From assembly GCA_035631315.1 (NCBI GenBank), contig DASQIZ010000098.1:1-64000 (forward strand): 64,000 nt of DNA, written 5' to 3'. The position numbers and the translations under genes are program-made. The notes under the pieces are model-generated. The model was not told the DNA's origin, ran no database searches, and saw nothing but the letters and a program-made list of their open reading frames with translations. This document shows, one piece after another, positions 7,064 through 14,318 of this stretch (within the stretch, counting starts at the first letter, position 1; each line of letters begins with the position of its first letter). This DNA comes from 40CM-2-70-7 sp035631315 (GTDB lineage Bacteria; Gemmatimonadota; Gemmatimonadetes; Gemmatimonadales; GWC2-71-9).

Positions 7064-7816
7064 ATGAGCACTCGACGCCGGCTCAGCCAATCCCTGAAGG
7101 TCGCGCTGACGGCCGCGGTGACCTGCGCGTCCTGTAAAGTCGGCTCGCTCGTCGACAGCGGGACCGCCACACTCGGCGACGCGACCCACCTGATGTTCGT
7201 GACCCAGCCGTCGAATGGCACCGCGGGTGAGGCGATGCGCGTACAGGTTTCCGCGGTCGATTCGAATGGCGCCGTGGTGGCGGTCTTTAATGGCCAGGTG
7301 ACCCTGGCCCTCGCGGACAATCCCGGAAACGATCAGCTGCATGGAACGGTGACGGTGACCGCCATCCAGGGCACGGCGACCTTTGCCGACGTCGCGATCG
7401 ATCACGCCGCGTCCGGCTATTCCCTGTCGGCAGCGACCACGGGGCTGACGGGCGCCACGAGCGGCCACTTCGATGTCGCCGCCGGCGCGCCGGCCACGGC
7501 GACATACACCACGCAGCCGACCTCGACGTCGAGCGGCTCGACCATTACCCCGGCGGTGCAGGTCCAGGTGGTCGACGCATTCGGCAACCCGGTGACGGCA
7601 TACAGTGGGAACGTCACGATCGCGTTGGCCCACGACGGAAGCGTGCTCCGGGACGCTTCCTTACAGGGCACGACCACCGTGACCGCCACCAGTGGCCGCG
7701 CCTCCTTTTCGAACCTCCACATCGACCAGTCGGGCCTCGGGTACACATTGGGTGCCGGCGTCCCCACCGGGGGGACGCCGGAGGTGAGCCAACCCTTTGA
7801 CGTCGTCCCCCTGTGA
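7064..7816 (+). CDS. secreted Ig-like repeat protein
   Basis: About 250 residues, with an N-terminal signal sequence (VALTAAVTCASCK). A lipid attachment Cys is possible, but the lipobox is poor. Two tandem Ig-like beta-sandwich repeats of about 100 residues follow: MFVTQPSNGTAGE with VQVSAVDSNG, then YTTQPTSTSSG with VQVQVVDAFGNPVTAYSG. Each contains the V-D-A/S-x-G-N strand-turn common in extracellular filamin-like or invasin-like modules. No catalytic motif. The start at 7064 rather than 7058 is preferred because of the promoter. Its stop overlaps the following receiver gene, so a surface protein and a signalling domain share one transcript. Confidence 0.65.
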   Translation: MSTRRRLSQSLKVALTAAVTCASCKVGSLVDSGTATLGDATHLMFVTQPSNGTAGEAMRVQVSAVDSNGAVVAVFNGQVTLALADNPGNDQLHGTVTVTAIQGTATFADVAIDHAASGYSLSAATTGLTGATSGHFDVAAGAPATATYTTQPTSTSSGSTITPAVQVQVVDAFGNPVTAYSGNVTIALAHDGSVLRDASLQGTTTVTATSGRASFSNLHIDQSGLGYTLGAGVPTGGTPEVSQPFDVVPL

Positions 7817-8229
7817 ACTCGAAAACCGGCTCGGACGCCGGCACGATTCTCGTGGTGGAGGACCATCAGGAAACCAGAATGATGGTGAACCGCGAGTTGC
7901 GGATGGCCGGCTACTACGTCTTCGACGCGTCGGGAGCCGCCGAAGCGCTCACCTTGGCGGAGGCGCATCCGGGACACGTGGACCTGCTCGTTTCGGAGGT
8001 CCTGTTGTGGGGGATGACGGGGGTGGAGCTGTACGGTCGCCTGCGCCAGCGTCACCAGTCGCTGCGGGTGCTCTTCATGTCGGGGTATACCGAGGAGGTC
8101 CTGCAACAGAACGGCGTCTCGCCGTCCACCGCCCCGTTCCTCCGGAAACCGTTCGCGTCGCCGAAGCTCGTGGAGAGAGTCAAGGAAGTGCTGCAGGCCC
8201 CGGCGCCTGCCGTGCTGGCCCGCGGTTAG
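7813..8229 (+). CDS. single-domain response regulator with Glu replacing the phospho-acceptor Asp
   Basis: A 138-residue stand-alone CheY-like receiver starting at GTG 7813, overlapping the previous stop. The acidic pair is ILVVEDHQE and the Thr/Ser is in LFMSGYT. The Lys is in LRKPFAS, and helix 5 is intact. The strand-3 position that normally carries Asp reads LLVSEVLLWGMTG, so Glu replaces Asp and Trp replaces the usual Pro. Such substitutions often mimic or block phosphorylation. No output domain, so it should act by protein contact. It converges on the TPR gene with a 4-bp overlap. Confidence 0.8.
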   Translation: MNSKTGSDAGTILVVEDHQETRMMVNRELRMAGYYVFDASGAAEALTLAEAHPGHVDLLVSEVLLWGMTGVELYGRLRQRHQSLRVLFMSGYTEEVLQQNGVSPSTAPFLRKPFASPKLVERVKEVLQAPAPAVLARG

Positions 8230-9536
8230 CCCGCGATCCGCTCCAGATCCGCTTCGACCCCCTCCAGCTCTCCGGTCTCACCGAGTGATTCGAAGATGGC
8301 TCGGGCCTTCTCCAGATAGGCGCGTGCTTCGTCGGGAGATCCCAGGAGCGATCGGAAGTTTCCGTATTCGCGGTAGAGCCTTCCTTCGGCAGATGGCGCG
8401 CGCTCGGTGGCGCGGCAGAGCTCGATGGCCTGCTCGAAGAACACGAACCCCGTTTCGTCCTTCTGCTGGCCGCGCAGGCGGCCCATGAGCGTGTAGACCT
8501 GCACCAGCCGGCGGGAGAGCGTGTGCGCGATGGCGGTCTGCTCGGCGCGGCGCAGCTCCTCCTCCGCTTCGTGGAAGCGGTCGCCCTTGAGATGGAACTC
8601 GGCGAGCCGGATGAGAATCGCGCACTCGACCTCCGGCGCCGACGCCCGCCGCGCCCACGCAAGCCCTTCGCGATAACTCAGCGCCGCGGAGTCGGCGTGG
8701 CCCTGCTCGCTCTCGACGTCTCCCTGAGCCGCCAGCACCCGCGCCAGTCCCTCGGCATCCTGAATCGATTCGACGCTGCGTCGCGCTTCCTGCAGGTGCT
8801 CTAGGGCGGCCGCGGCGTCCCCTTCGTGATGATCGACGCTCGCCAGGCGGTGATACAGATGCCCGATGCGCTTCACATCCCGCGCCGCCTGCGCGGCCGT
8901 AAGCCCGCGTTTGTACCAGGCGCGCGCCCCGGTCCACTGGCTCTGCGCCGCCGCGAGTGACCCCAATCCCGCGCATGCCTCGGCCACCCCGCTCTGATCG
9001 AACTCCGCCTCGGCGAGCGCCAGACACCGCTGGAAATACCGGGCCCCCTGCTGGAAGTGTCCCTGGGCGCGCGCGAGGCGCCCCAGGGCGCCGAGGATCT
9101 CGATCTCGGGCCGGCGGTCCTGCAGCTCATCCGCCAGCTTCAGCGCGACCTCATACCACACGCGTGCCTGCGACAGCCGCCCCGGAGACTCCTCCGCCCG
9201 TCCGGCGCGGAGCAACGCGGCAACCGCCGGCGCGAGGTCCCCCGCGGAGAGCGCCTCGAGTGCATCGATATAGGCATGATAGAGCAGCGAGAGATGCTCG
9301 GTGATCTGCTCCAACACGCCGTCGAGCTGCCGGCGGAGCTGGGCGGGTTCAACGCCCCGCTTGCCAACGGTCAAGTACGGTCCGGAGCTGGCCCACTGCG
9401 CCCCCGCATCCGCGCGGCTGGCCGCGACCACGAGCGCGCGCAACGGCGTCAGCGCTTCGAGGTCGGGCAGCAGACGCAGCGCCCGCTCCACCCGCAATGA
9501 CGGAGCCCCGTCGCGCGACGTCTTCGGCGCGGTCAC
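8226..9536 (-). CDS. TPR-repeat protein, last gene of the stressosome operon
   Basis: A 436-residue soluble protein. From residue about 100 it contains roughly eight TPR-like helical pairs (ARVWYEVALKLADEL, QGARYFQRCLALAEAE, GARAWYKRGLTAAQAA, EARAYLEKARAIFESL). The N-terminal 100 residues are helical and unassigned. No signal peptide or membrane segment, and no DNA-binding or enzymatic domain was recognised. Its start overlaps the stop of the sigma54 activator by 4 bp, so it is translated with it. It may regulate or scaffold that activator, but this is inferred from position. Confidence 0.7.
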   Translation of the reverse strand: MTAPKTSRDGAPSLRVERALRLLPDLEALTPLRALVVAASRADAGAQWASSGPYLTVGKRGVEPAQLRRQLDGVLEQITEHLSLLYHAYIDALEALSAGDLAPAVAALLRAGRAEESPGRLSQARVWYEVALKLADELQDRRPEIEILGALGRLARAQGHFQQGARYFQRCLALAEAEFDQSGVAEACAGLGSLAAAQSQWTGARAWYKRGLTAAQAARDVKRIGHLYHRLASVDHHEGDAAAALEHLQEARRSVESIQDAEGLARVLAAQGDVESEQGHADSAALSYREGLAWARRASAPEVECAILIRLAEFHLKGDRFHEAEEELRRAEQTAIAHTLSRRLVQVYTLMGRLRGQQKDETGFVFFEQAIELCRATERAPSAEGRLYREYGNFRSLLGSPDEARAYLEKARAIFESLGETGELEGVEADLERIAG

Positions 9537-10939
9537 AGGCCGTACTCCCGGATCTTGCGGGTCAAGGTATTCCGGTGGATCCCAAGAATGGTGGCCGCGG
9601 CACCGATCTGGCCCCCGGTGTGCGCAAGCACGCGCGCGATATGCCGGGCCTCGGCCTCCGCCAGCGTCGCCAACTCACCCGACATGGTACCCGCGATCGA
9701 CCCCTCGTGTCCGCGGATCTCATCAGGCAAATGCTCAACCAGCACCGTGCCGCCATCGGCGACGATCACCGCCTGCTCGATGACGTTCCGCAACTCGCGA
9801 ACATTCCCGACCCAGCGGTGTGCCGTGAGCAGCTCGAGCGCGCGGTCGGAAAAACCGGTGATGTGCTTGCCATACTGCGCTCCGAACTGCCGCACGAAGT
9901 ACGCCGCGAGCAGAGCCAGGTCTCCGCCGCGGTCCGAGAGGCGCGGGAGCCGCACGATGACAACGGCGAGCCGGTAGTAGAGGTCCTCGCGGAACCGCCC
10001 CTGCTGAATCGCGTCGCGCAGCTCGCGGTTCGATGCGGCGATGAGCCGGACGTCGATCGGAATCGGGTCGCCGCCGCCGACCCGCTCGATTTCGCGCTCC
10101 TGCACGGCGCGTAAAATCTTGGCCTGCAGGGGGAGGCTCATGTCCGCGATCTCGTCCAGGAAGAGCGTGCCGCCCTTGGCGAGCTCGAACCGGCCGATCT
10201 TCCGCGTCACCGCACCCGAGAACGCCCCCTTCTCGTGACCGAAGAGTTCACTCTCGAGGAGGTTCTCGGGAATCGCGGCGCAGTTGAGGGCCACGAAGGG
10301 CCCCGAGGCTTTCGGCCCGTTCGCGTGGATGGCGCGGGCGACCACTTCCTTGCCGGTGCCCGATTCTCCCTGAATCAGGACCGTCGCGGTGCTCGGGGCC
10401 ACGCGCGCGATGAGCTTGTAGACGTCGAGCATGGCGGGACTCTGCCCCACCAGCGCATACCGCCCGACATCTTCCTCCATCGTCGCTTCGAGCGGGACGG
10501 CGACCTCGGACGTCCCCCGCCCCACCCGCCGCAACGACCGCATGAGCTCTTCCCGGCGCACAGGCAGCGCCAGGAGATCGTGCGTCCCGAGCTGCTCGGC
10601 GCGCAGGGCCAGACCCATCGACGGCCGGTGCGCGAACGCGATCAGGCGTGGCGCGCCCGCACGTCCCCGGAGCGCGTTCGCCCACCAGTGCAGGTCCTCA
10701 TCGGGGTGCTCACCCAGCACGGTGAGCACCACATCCCACCGGCCTGCCGCCAGGCGGCGGACCGCGTGCGGCAGATCGGCGACGAACTCGATTTGTGCCT
10801 GGAGCTCCGTGACCCACGGGCGGATGGCGTGCGTCAGCGCGCCATCGAGCCCCACGCCGAGCACGCGGATGGACGCAGAGGTCTCCGCGGCGCCAACGGG
10901 AGGGGATTTGATGGCGGGTGGGTTCGGCATCGCTTTCAC
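9533..10939 (-). CDS. sigma54-dependent activator with a non-phosphorylatable receiver-like domain
   Basis: A 468-residue bacterial enhancer-binding protein. Residues about 20-140 fold like a receiver, but the phospho-acceptor position reads DVVLTVLGEHPDED, with Val in place of Asp, so it cannot be phosphorylated there. The AAA+ domain (about 165-390) has Walker A GESGTGKEVVAR, the sigma54-contacting loop GAFSGA (GAFTGA in most members), Walker B GGTLFLDEIADM and the Arg finger region FREDLYYRL. The C-terminus carries a Fis-type HTH (AAATILGIHRNTLTRKI). It sits downstream of rsbT and the phosphatase with 4-bp overlaps. Its input is therefore probably the RsbR/S/T partner switch rather than a histidine kinase. 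A sigma54-type promoter drives the operon, suggesting autoregulation. Confidence 0.85.
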   Translation of the reverse strand: MKAMPNPPAIKSPPVGAAETSASIRVLGVGLDGALTHAIRPWVTELQAQIEFVADLPHAVRRLAAGRWDVVLTVLGEHPDEDLHWWANALRGRAGAPRLIAFAHRPSMGLALRAEQLGTHDLLALPVRREELMRSLRRVGRGTSEVAVPLEATMEEDVGRYALVGQSPAMLDVYKLIARVAPSTATVLIQGESGTGKEVVARAIHANGPKASGPFVALNCAAIPENLLESELFGHEKGAFSGAVTRKIGRFELAKGGTLFLDEIADMSLPLQAKILRAVQEREIERVGGGDPIPIDVRLIAASNRELRDAIQQGRFREDLYYRLAVVIVRLPRLSDRGGDLALLAAYFVRQFGAQYGKHITGFSDRALELLTAHRWVGNVRELRNVIEQAVIVADGGTVLVEHLPDEIRGHEGSIAGTMSGELATLAEAEARHIARVLAHTGGQIGAAATILGIHRNTLTRKIREYGL

Positions 10940-11544
10940 AGTTGTCCCAGGTACTTGACGACGAGAATCAGGGCGTCATCGGTGCCCTTGCCATGGGTCG
11001 CCATGATCCTCGAGGCGGAGCGCTGGGGAGCGTCCTGGAGGGAGACGGATTCCACGAATCCCTCCCGGATCCCGTCCGTCGCGAACATGAGCAAGTCGCC
11101 GGGATCGAGGGCCAGGGTGACGGGCGCCAGCGGCGGGACACCCCGGCCGAGCACCCCACCCCGCGGCACGAGGCTGGTCCTGACCTTTCCGCCCGCGGCA
11201 TGAGGACGCAGGAGCCAGGCGTCGACATTGCCGACACCGGCCCAGGTGATCTGGGAGTGCTTGGAATCGATCACCGCGACACTCATCACGACCCCACGCG
11301 TCCCCACGAGCGCGTCGTGGCATCGGCGGAAGAGGATCGGGATCGGGTCGCGGGCAGCCGCTTCGACGGTGGCGACTGCCCGTCGGGCGGCTGCGGCGGC
11401 ATCGGCTCCATGGCCCAGGCCATCAACCACGGCGATGGCCGCACCCCCGTCGATGGTCTTGACGAGGAAATGGTCCCCGGACTCGTGTTCTCCGGGGAGT
11501 GGCCGAGCGGCGACGCCCCATTCGAGGAGTGGGCCGGCGGCCAT
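10936..11544 (-). CDS. rsbX: RsbX-like PP2C serine/threonine phosphatase
   Basis: A 202-residue SpoIIE/PP2C-family phosphatase, close in size to B. subtilis RsbX (199). Seen: the metal-binding Asp-Gly motif AVVDGLGHGADAA near residue 40, GNVDAWLLRP, and the late Asp motifs FATDGIREGF and TDDALILVVKY. In stressosome systems RsbX removes phosphate from RsbS and RsbR and resets the complex. It starts 3 bp after the rsbT stop and overlaps the sigma54 activator by 4 bp. Confidence 0.8.
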   Translation of the reverse strand: MAAGPLLEWGVAARPLPGEHESGDHFLVKTIDGGAAIAVVDGLGHGADAAAAARRAVATVEAAARDPIPILFRRCHDALVGTRGVVMSVAVIDSKHSQITWAGVGNVDAWLLRPHAAGGKVRTSLVPRGGVLGRGVPPLAPVTLALDPGDLLMFATDGIREGFVESVSLQDAPQRSASRIMATHGKGTDDALILVVKYLGQL

Positions 11545-11547
11545 CTG

Positions 11548-11955
11548 CTAGGCGCGCGCCTCACGCCACTTCTTCATGGTGACGGTGGTTCCATTGCCGT
11601 TGCTGATCACCTCGAACTCGTCCATGAGGCGCCTGGCCCCGGGCAGTCCCAGCCCCAGGCCCCCGGACGTCGAATACCCGTCCTGCAGCGCGCGTTGAAT
11701 GTCCTTGATGCCCGGCCCCGAGTCCCGCGCGATGATGATGATGCCGGCGCGCTCGGCCTGGGTGACGGCGCGGAGCTCGATCTCGCCCCGCTTGGCGTAC
11801 ATGAGGATGTTGCGGGCGATCTCGGAGATGGCGGCGGCAATCACCGTCTGATCCCCGGCCGAAAATCCCGCGTCGGCCGCGAGGTTGCGGCCCTGCTGGC
11901 GGGTTTGAACGACGTCGACGTCCGCCTGGATGGGGCAGATGACGGCATCAGGCAC
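11548..11955 (-). CDS. rsbT: RsbT-like serine kinase / switch protein
   Basis: A 135-residue GHKL ATPase-fold protein. The GTG at 11955 is chosen because it overlaps the rsbS stop and gives the usual family length. Seen: N-box EIARNILMYAKRGEIEL, G1 box RDSGPGIKDIQ and G2 box GGLGLGLPGARRL. In B. subtilis RsbT phosphorylates RsbR and RsbS, leaves the stressosome and activates the phosphatase RsbU. Here no rsbU or sigma-B gene follows; the next genes are a PP2C phosphatase and a sigma54 activator. The switch target is therefore probably different. Confidence 0.88.
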   Translation of the reverse strand: MPDAVICPIQADVDVVQTRQQGRNLAADAGFSAGDQTVIAAAISEIARNILMYAKRGEIELRAVTQAERAGIIIIARDSGPGIKDIQRALQDGYSTSGGLGLGLPGARRLMDEFEVISNGNGTTVTMKKWREARA

Positions 11956-12319
11956 GATCGATCCGCTCCCGGGCCTGCGTATCGAGGAACGCAAGCCCCT
12001 CTTCGAGGTCGAGCGCGGTGGCCACGCCCTTGAGCGTGAGCCCCAGCTGCACCATGGCGAACGCCACCTCGGGCTGGATGCCGACGATGACGGTTTCCGC
12101 GCCCCGCAACCGCGCCATGTGCGTGATGTCGCGCAGGGTCCGGACGGCGAACGAGTCCATGACGTCGAGCGCCGTCACGTCCACGATGACCCCGCGGGCG
12201 CGGAATTTTCCGACCCGGGCCACCAGCGACTCCCGCAGCTGCATCAGGTCGGCATCCGTCAGCGCCGACTGAATGGAGGCGATGAGGTAGTGGCCCTGTT
12301 TGAGAATCGGAACTTCCAC
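11948..12319 (-). CDS. rsbS: RsbS-like STAS stressosome core protein
   Basis: A 123-residue single STAS-domain protein, matching B. subtilis RsbS (121). The phosphorylatable Ser is in VTALDVMDSFAVRTL, and the flanking strands (GVIVDV, ETVIVGIQPEV) are typical. RsbS builds the stressosome core with RsbR and sequesters RsbT. It lies 24 bp after rsbR and overlaps rsbT by 8 bp. Confidence 0.88.
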   Translation of the reverse strand: MEVPILKQGHYLIASIQSALTDADLMQLRESLVARVGKFRARGVIVDVTALDVMDSFAVRTLRDITHMARLRGAETVIVGIQPEVAFAMVQLGLTLKGVATALDLEEGLAFLDTQARERIDRA

Positions 12320-12343
12320 CGAATGTCCTCCTGTGCGCCGCGG

Positions 12344-13249
12344 TTAGTTGTTCTTGGGTGCGGGGGGTGCCGCCAGCTCCAGCACCTTGTAGCCCAGGAG
12401 CCGCTCGGCTTCTTCGATACCGCCCTGCAGATCGCCGACCGTCGCCATCTCGGAGAGGTCGACGCCGATGGTGACCAGGGTCTGCGCGATTTCGGGCGAC
12501 AGGCCCGTCACGATGACGGTGGCGCCGAGGAGGCGGGACGCTTCGACGGTCTGCACCAGGTGGTTCGCGACGTTCGAGTCCATCGCGGCCACACCGGTGA
12601 TGTCGATCACGACGACTTTCGCGCGGTTGGTCCGGATGGCGCGGAGCAGCTGTTCCGTCAGCTGCCGCGCGCGCTGCGGATCGATGACGCCGATGATCGG
12701 GAGAATGAGGAGCCGCTCGCGGACCTGAAGGACCGGCGTCGACAGCTCGCGAATGGCTTCCTGCTGCTGGCGGATGACGCGCTCGCGCTCCTGCACGAAG
12801 CCGACGGCCACCGTGTTCGCGATCCGGTTCGCGGCGGGTTCGTACGCGTCGAGAATCCGGTTCAGCTTGTTGAAGTCTTCGTGATACTTGGCGAACAGCG
12901 AGCGGGCCAGCACGTCGCGGAGGAGCAGCACGATCCCGACGACTTCGTGGGTCTCGACCCCTCTCGGAATGATTCGCTCGGACAGGTTTCGCGCGTAGGC
13001 CTGGAGGGCTTCGAAGGTCCCGGTCTCGAGGGCTTCCACGTAGTTGTCGTACACGGAGGTCGCTTCGGCGAAGATTTCCTCTTCGGTCATCGCCGTCAGC
13101 AGCTGTGCCCGGGTGATGCGCCGGGCCCATTCCTCGCGCAGCTGTGTCCGGTTCTGTCGCAGGTGGGAGACGAGCTCCCGGAGTAGCCCCGCGGTTTCTT
13201 CGGCGGTGGGGGGTTGGGACGAAGGGTTTCGATCCTTCGGAGTCGACAT
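12344..13249 (-). CDS. rsbR: RsbR-like stressosome sensor protein
   Basis: A 301-residue protein. The N-terminal 160 residues are helical and resemble the non-haem globin sensor domain of RsbR (EEIFAEATSVYDNYVEAL, PRGVETHEVVGIVLLL). A linker helix (QERERVIRQQQEAIREL) leads to a C-terminal STAS domain (about 175-285). Its two phosphorylation positions are Ser in AAMDSNVANHL, where B. subtilis RsbRA has Thr171, and Thr in SPEIAQTLVTIG, corresponding to Thr205. It is the first gene of the operon, behind a sigma54-type promoter and a cluster of TGCAC motifs. The environmental signal is not known. Confidence 0.87.
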   Translation of the reverse strand: MSTPKDRNPSSQPPTAEETAGLLRELVSHLRQNRTQLREEWARRITRAQLLTAMTEEEIFAEATSVYDNYVEALETGTFEALQAYARNLSERIIPRGVETHEVVGIVLLLRDVLARSLFAKYHEDFNKLNRILDAYEPAANRIANTVAVGFVQERERVIRQQQEAIRELSTPVLQVRERLLILPIIGVIDPQRARQLTEQLLRAIRTNRAKVVVIDITGVAAMDSNVANHLVQTVEASRLLGATVIVTGLSPEIAQTLVTIGVDLSEMATVGDLQGGIEEAERLLGYKVLELAAPPAPKNN

Positions 13250-13311
13250 TGTGCGGTCCTCGGGCGCTGGGGTCCGGGCTACGCGCTACGGATGTATTCG
13301 GGAAGCATCAA

Positions 13312-13327
13312 GGCAAGAGGAGTGCCT
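13312..13327 (-). promoter_or_regulatory. sigma54-type promoter of the stressosome operon
   Basis: On the minus strand AGGCACT-N4-TTGCC: GG at 13326-13325, GC at 13314-13313, 9 of 12 consensus positions. Predicted +1 is about 13301, giving a 52-nt leader to rsbR. Confidence 0.6.
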
Positions 13328-13401
13328 CGCCGCTCCCACTCGACTTGAAACGCAACTGGATCCCCAACAACGAGATACAAAAACCGATCAAACTGAACTG
13401 A

Positions 13402-13434
13402 TGCACTTTGCACTAAACAGGTGCATGCACTAAA
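13402..13434. promoter_or_regulatory. TGCAC-motif cluster, possible enhancer
   Basis: TGCACT (13402), TGCACTAAA (13409-13417), the 10-bp palindrome GTGCATGCAC (13421-13430) and TGCACTAAA again (13426-13434). They lie roughly 100-135 bp upstream of the predicted rsbR start point, the usual distance for enhancer sites of sigma54 activators. Confidence 0.4.
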
Positions 13435-13470
13435 AAATTATGCGCCCAATTACAGTGCTTCGCAAGCTCA

Positions 13471-14097
13471 TCAGAAGATCTTCACCGCGGCATAGATCGC
13501 GGTCGGGATGGCGACCAGAATGCTGATGATCTGCACGGTCGCGAGCGCGTCGTGGTGGACGATGGCGGGAATCTCGACCTGATCCCCGGACTGAAATCCC
13601 AGGTCGGCCAGCGTCCGCTGACCCGTGACCGCCTGGTTCACCTTCTCACCCTGCCAGCGGACGGCACCATCCCGTTCCAGCTTCATTTTGTGCACGTTCG
13701 CCTCCTTGGTCGGCCCGCCCGCGTGCATCAGCAAATCCGAAAACAACAGATCATCGGGCACCGAGTAGTACCCAGGACGCGCGACCTCGCCCACCACGCC
13801 CACGCGAATCAGCACGTCGGCGTGCACCACCGGATCGCGGATGTACTTGCTCAGCACGCCCGTGAAGTACGCGGTGAGCGAGTCGCGACTCACGCCCGTG
13901 AGCGTCACCGGTCCGATGCCGGGCAAGAGGACTGCCGGCCCCTTCGCCACCTCGAACGTGTCTGACAGCTGACTATCGCCATCGACCCGCAGCAGCACGC
14001 GGTCTCCCACACGCACCAGCCGCGGCGCGCTCTGCGCCGCCCCGGGCGACGCCACGCTCACCGCGAGGATGAGCAGTCCCATCGTTCGTTTGTCCAT
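13471..14097 (-). CDS. polysaccharide export protein (Wza-like, SLBB)
   Basis: A 208-residue secreted protein starting at ATG 14097 with GGAG upstream. A signal peptide (LLILAVSVASPGAAQ) is followed by a poly-export domain (VRVGDRVLLRVDG, GPVTLTGVSRDSL, YIRDPVVHADVL) and one SLBB domain (VGVVGEVARPGYYSV, LFSDLLMHAGGP). The C-terminus ends in a hydrophobic helix (VQIISILVAIPTAIY) that could span the outer membrane, as in Wza. It is about half the length of Wza, so it may form a smaller export channel. It opens the exopolysaccharide locus, and its leader contains octamer repeats. Confidence 0.85.
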   Translation of the reverse strand: MDKRTMGLLILAVSVASPGAAQSAPRLVRVGDRVLLRVDGDSQLSDTFEVAKGPAVLLPGIGPVTLTGVSRDSLTAYFTGVLSKYIRDPVVHADVLIRVGVVGEVARPGYYSVPDDLLFSDLLMHAGGPTKEANVHKMKLERDGAVRWQGEKVNQAVTGQRTLADLGFQSGDQVEIPAIVHHDALATVQIISILVAIPTAIYAAVKIF

Positions 14098-14110
14098 GCA
14101 CCCCACTCCC

Positions 14111-14164
14111 ACTTAGCCACCTAGCCACTTAGCCACTTAGCCCACTTAGCGCCTTAGCCTAGCG
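14111..14164. repeat. six tandem copies of an 8-bp unit ACTTAGCC
   Basis: ACTTAGCC, ACCTAGCC, ACTTAGCC, ACTTAGCC(C), ACTTAGCG and CCTTAGCC follow one another, then TAGCG. The array lies in the 5' leader of the export gene, starting 14 bp upstream of its ATG. Change in copy number by slippage would alter the leader without affecting the reading frame. Confidence 0.8.
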
Positions 14165-14167
14165 CCT

Positions 14168-14182
14168 GCATGTACAAGACCA
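14168..14182 (-). promoter_or_regulatory. weak sigma54-like site before the export gene
   Basis: Minus strand TTGGTCT-N4-CATGCA: GG at 14181-14180 and GC at 14169-14168 with correct spacing, but only the core dinucleotides match well. It would give a 60-nt leader containing the octamer repeats. Confidence 0.3.
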
Positions 14183-14287
14183 ACGCCACAGTATTGCGGG
14201 CGCGGCACGCAGCGGCCGGGCTCCACATGCGGCGACGCACTTGTGGACAAATCGCCACAGTTCAAGCGGAAATTTCCCCCGGCACGG

Positions 14288-14303
14288 CGGCGCCAAGTTT
14301 GCA
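14288..14303 (+). promoter_or_regulatory. sigma54-type promoter before the receiver/GGDEF-like gene
   Basis: CGGCGCC-N4-TTGCA: GG at 14289-14290, GC at 14301-14302, 9 of 12 positions. Predicted +1 about 14314, a 5-nt leader. Confidence 0.55.
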
Positions 14304-14318
14304 TTTGTCGAAAAACGT

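Noticed and set aside
10235..13186. Long plus-strand frames (10235-11203, 10918-12033, 11930-13186)
   Set aside because: They mirror the stressosome operon on the minus strand and show no protein-like motifs.
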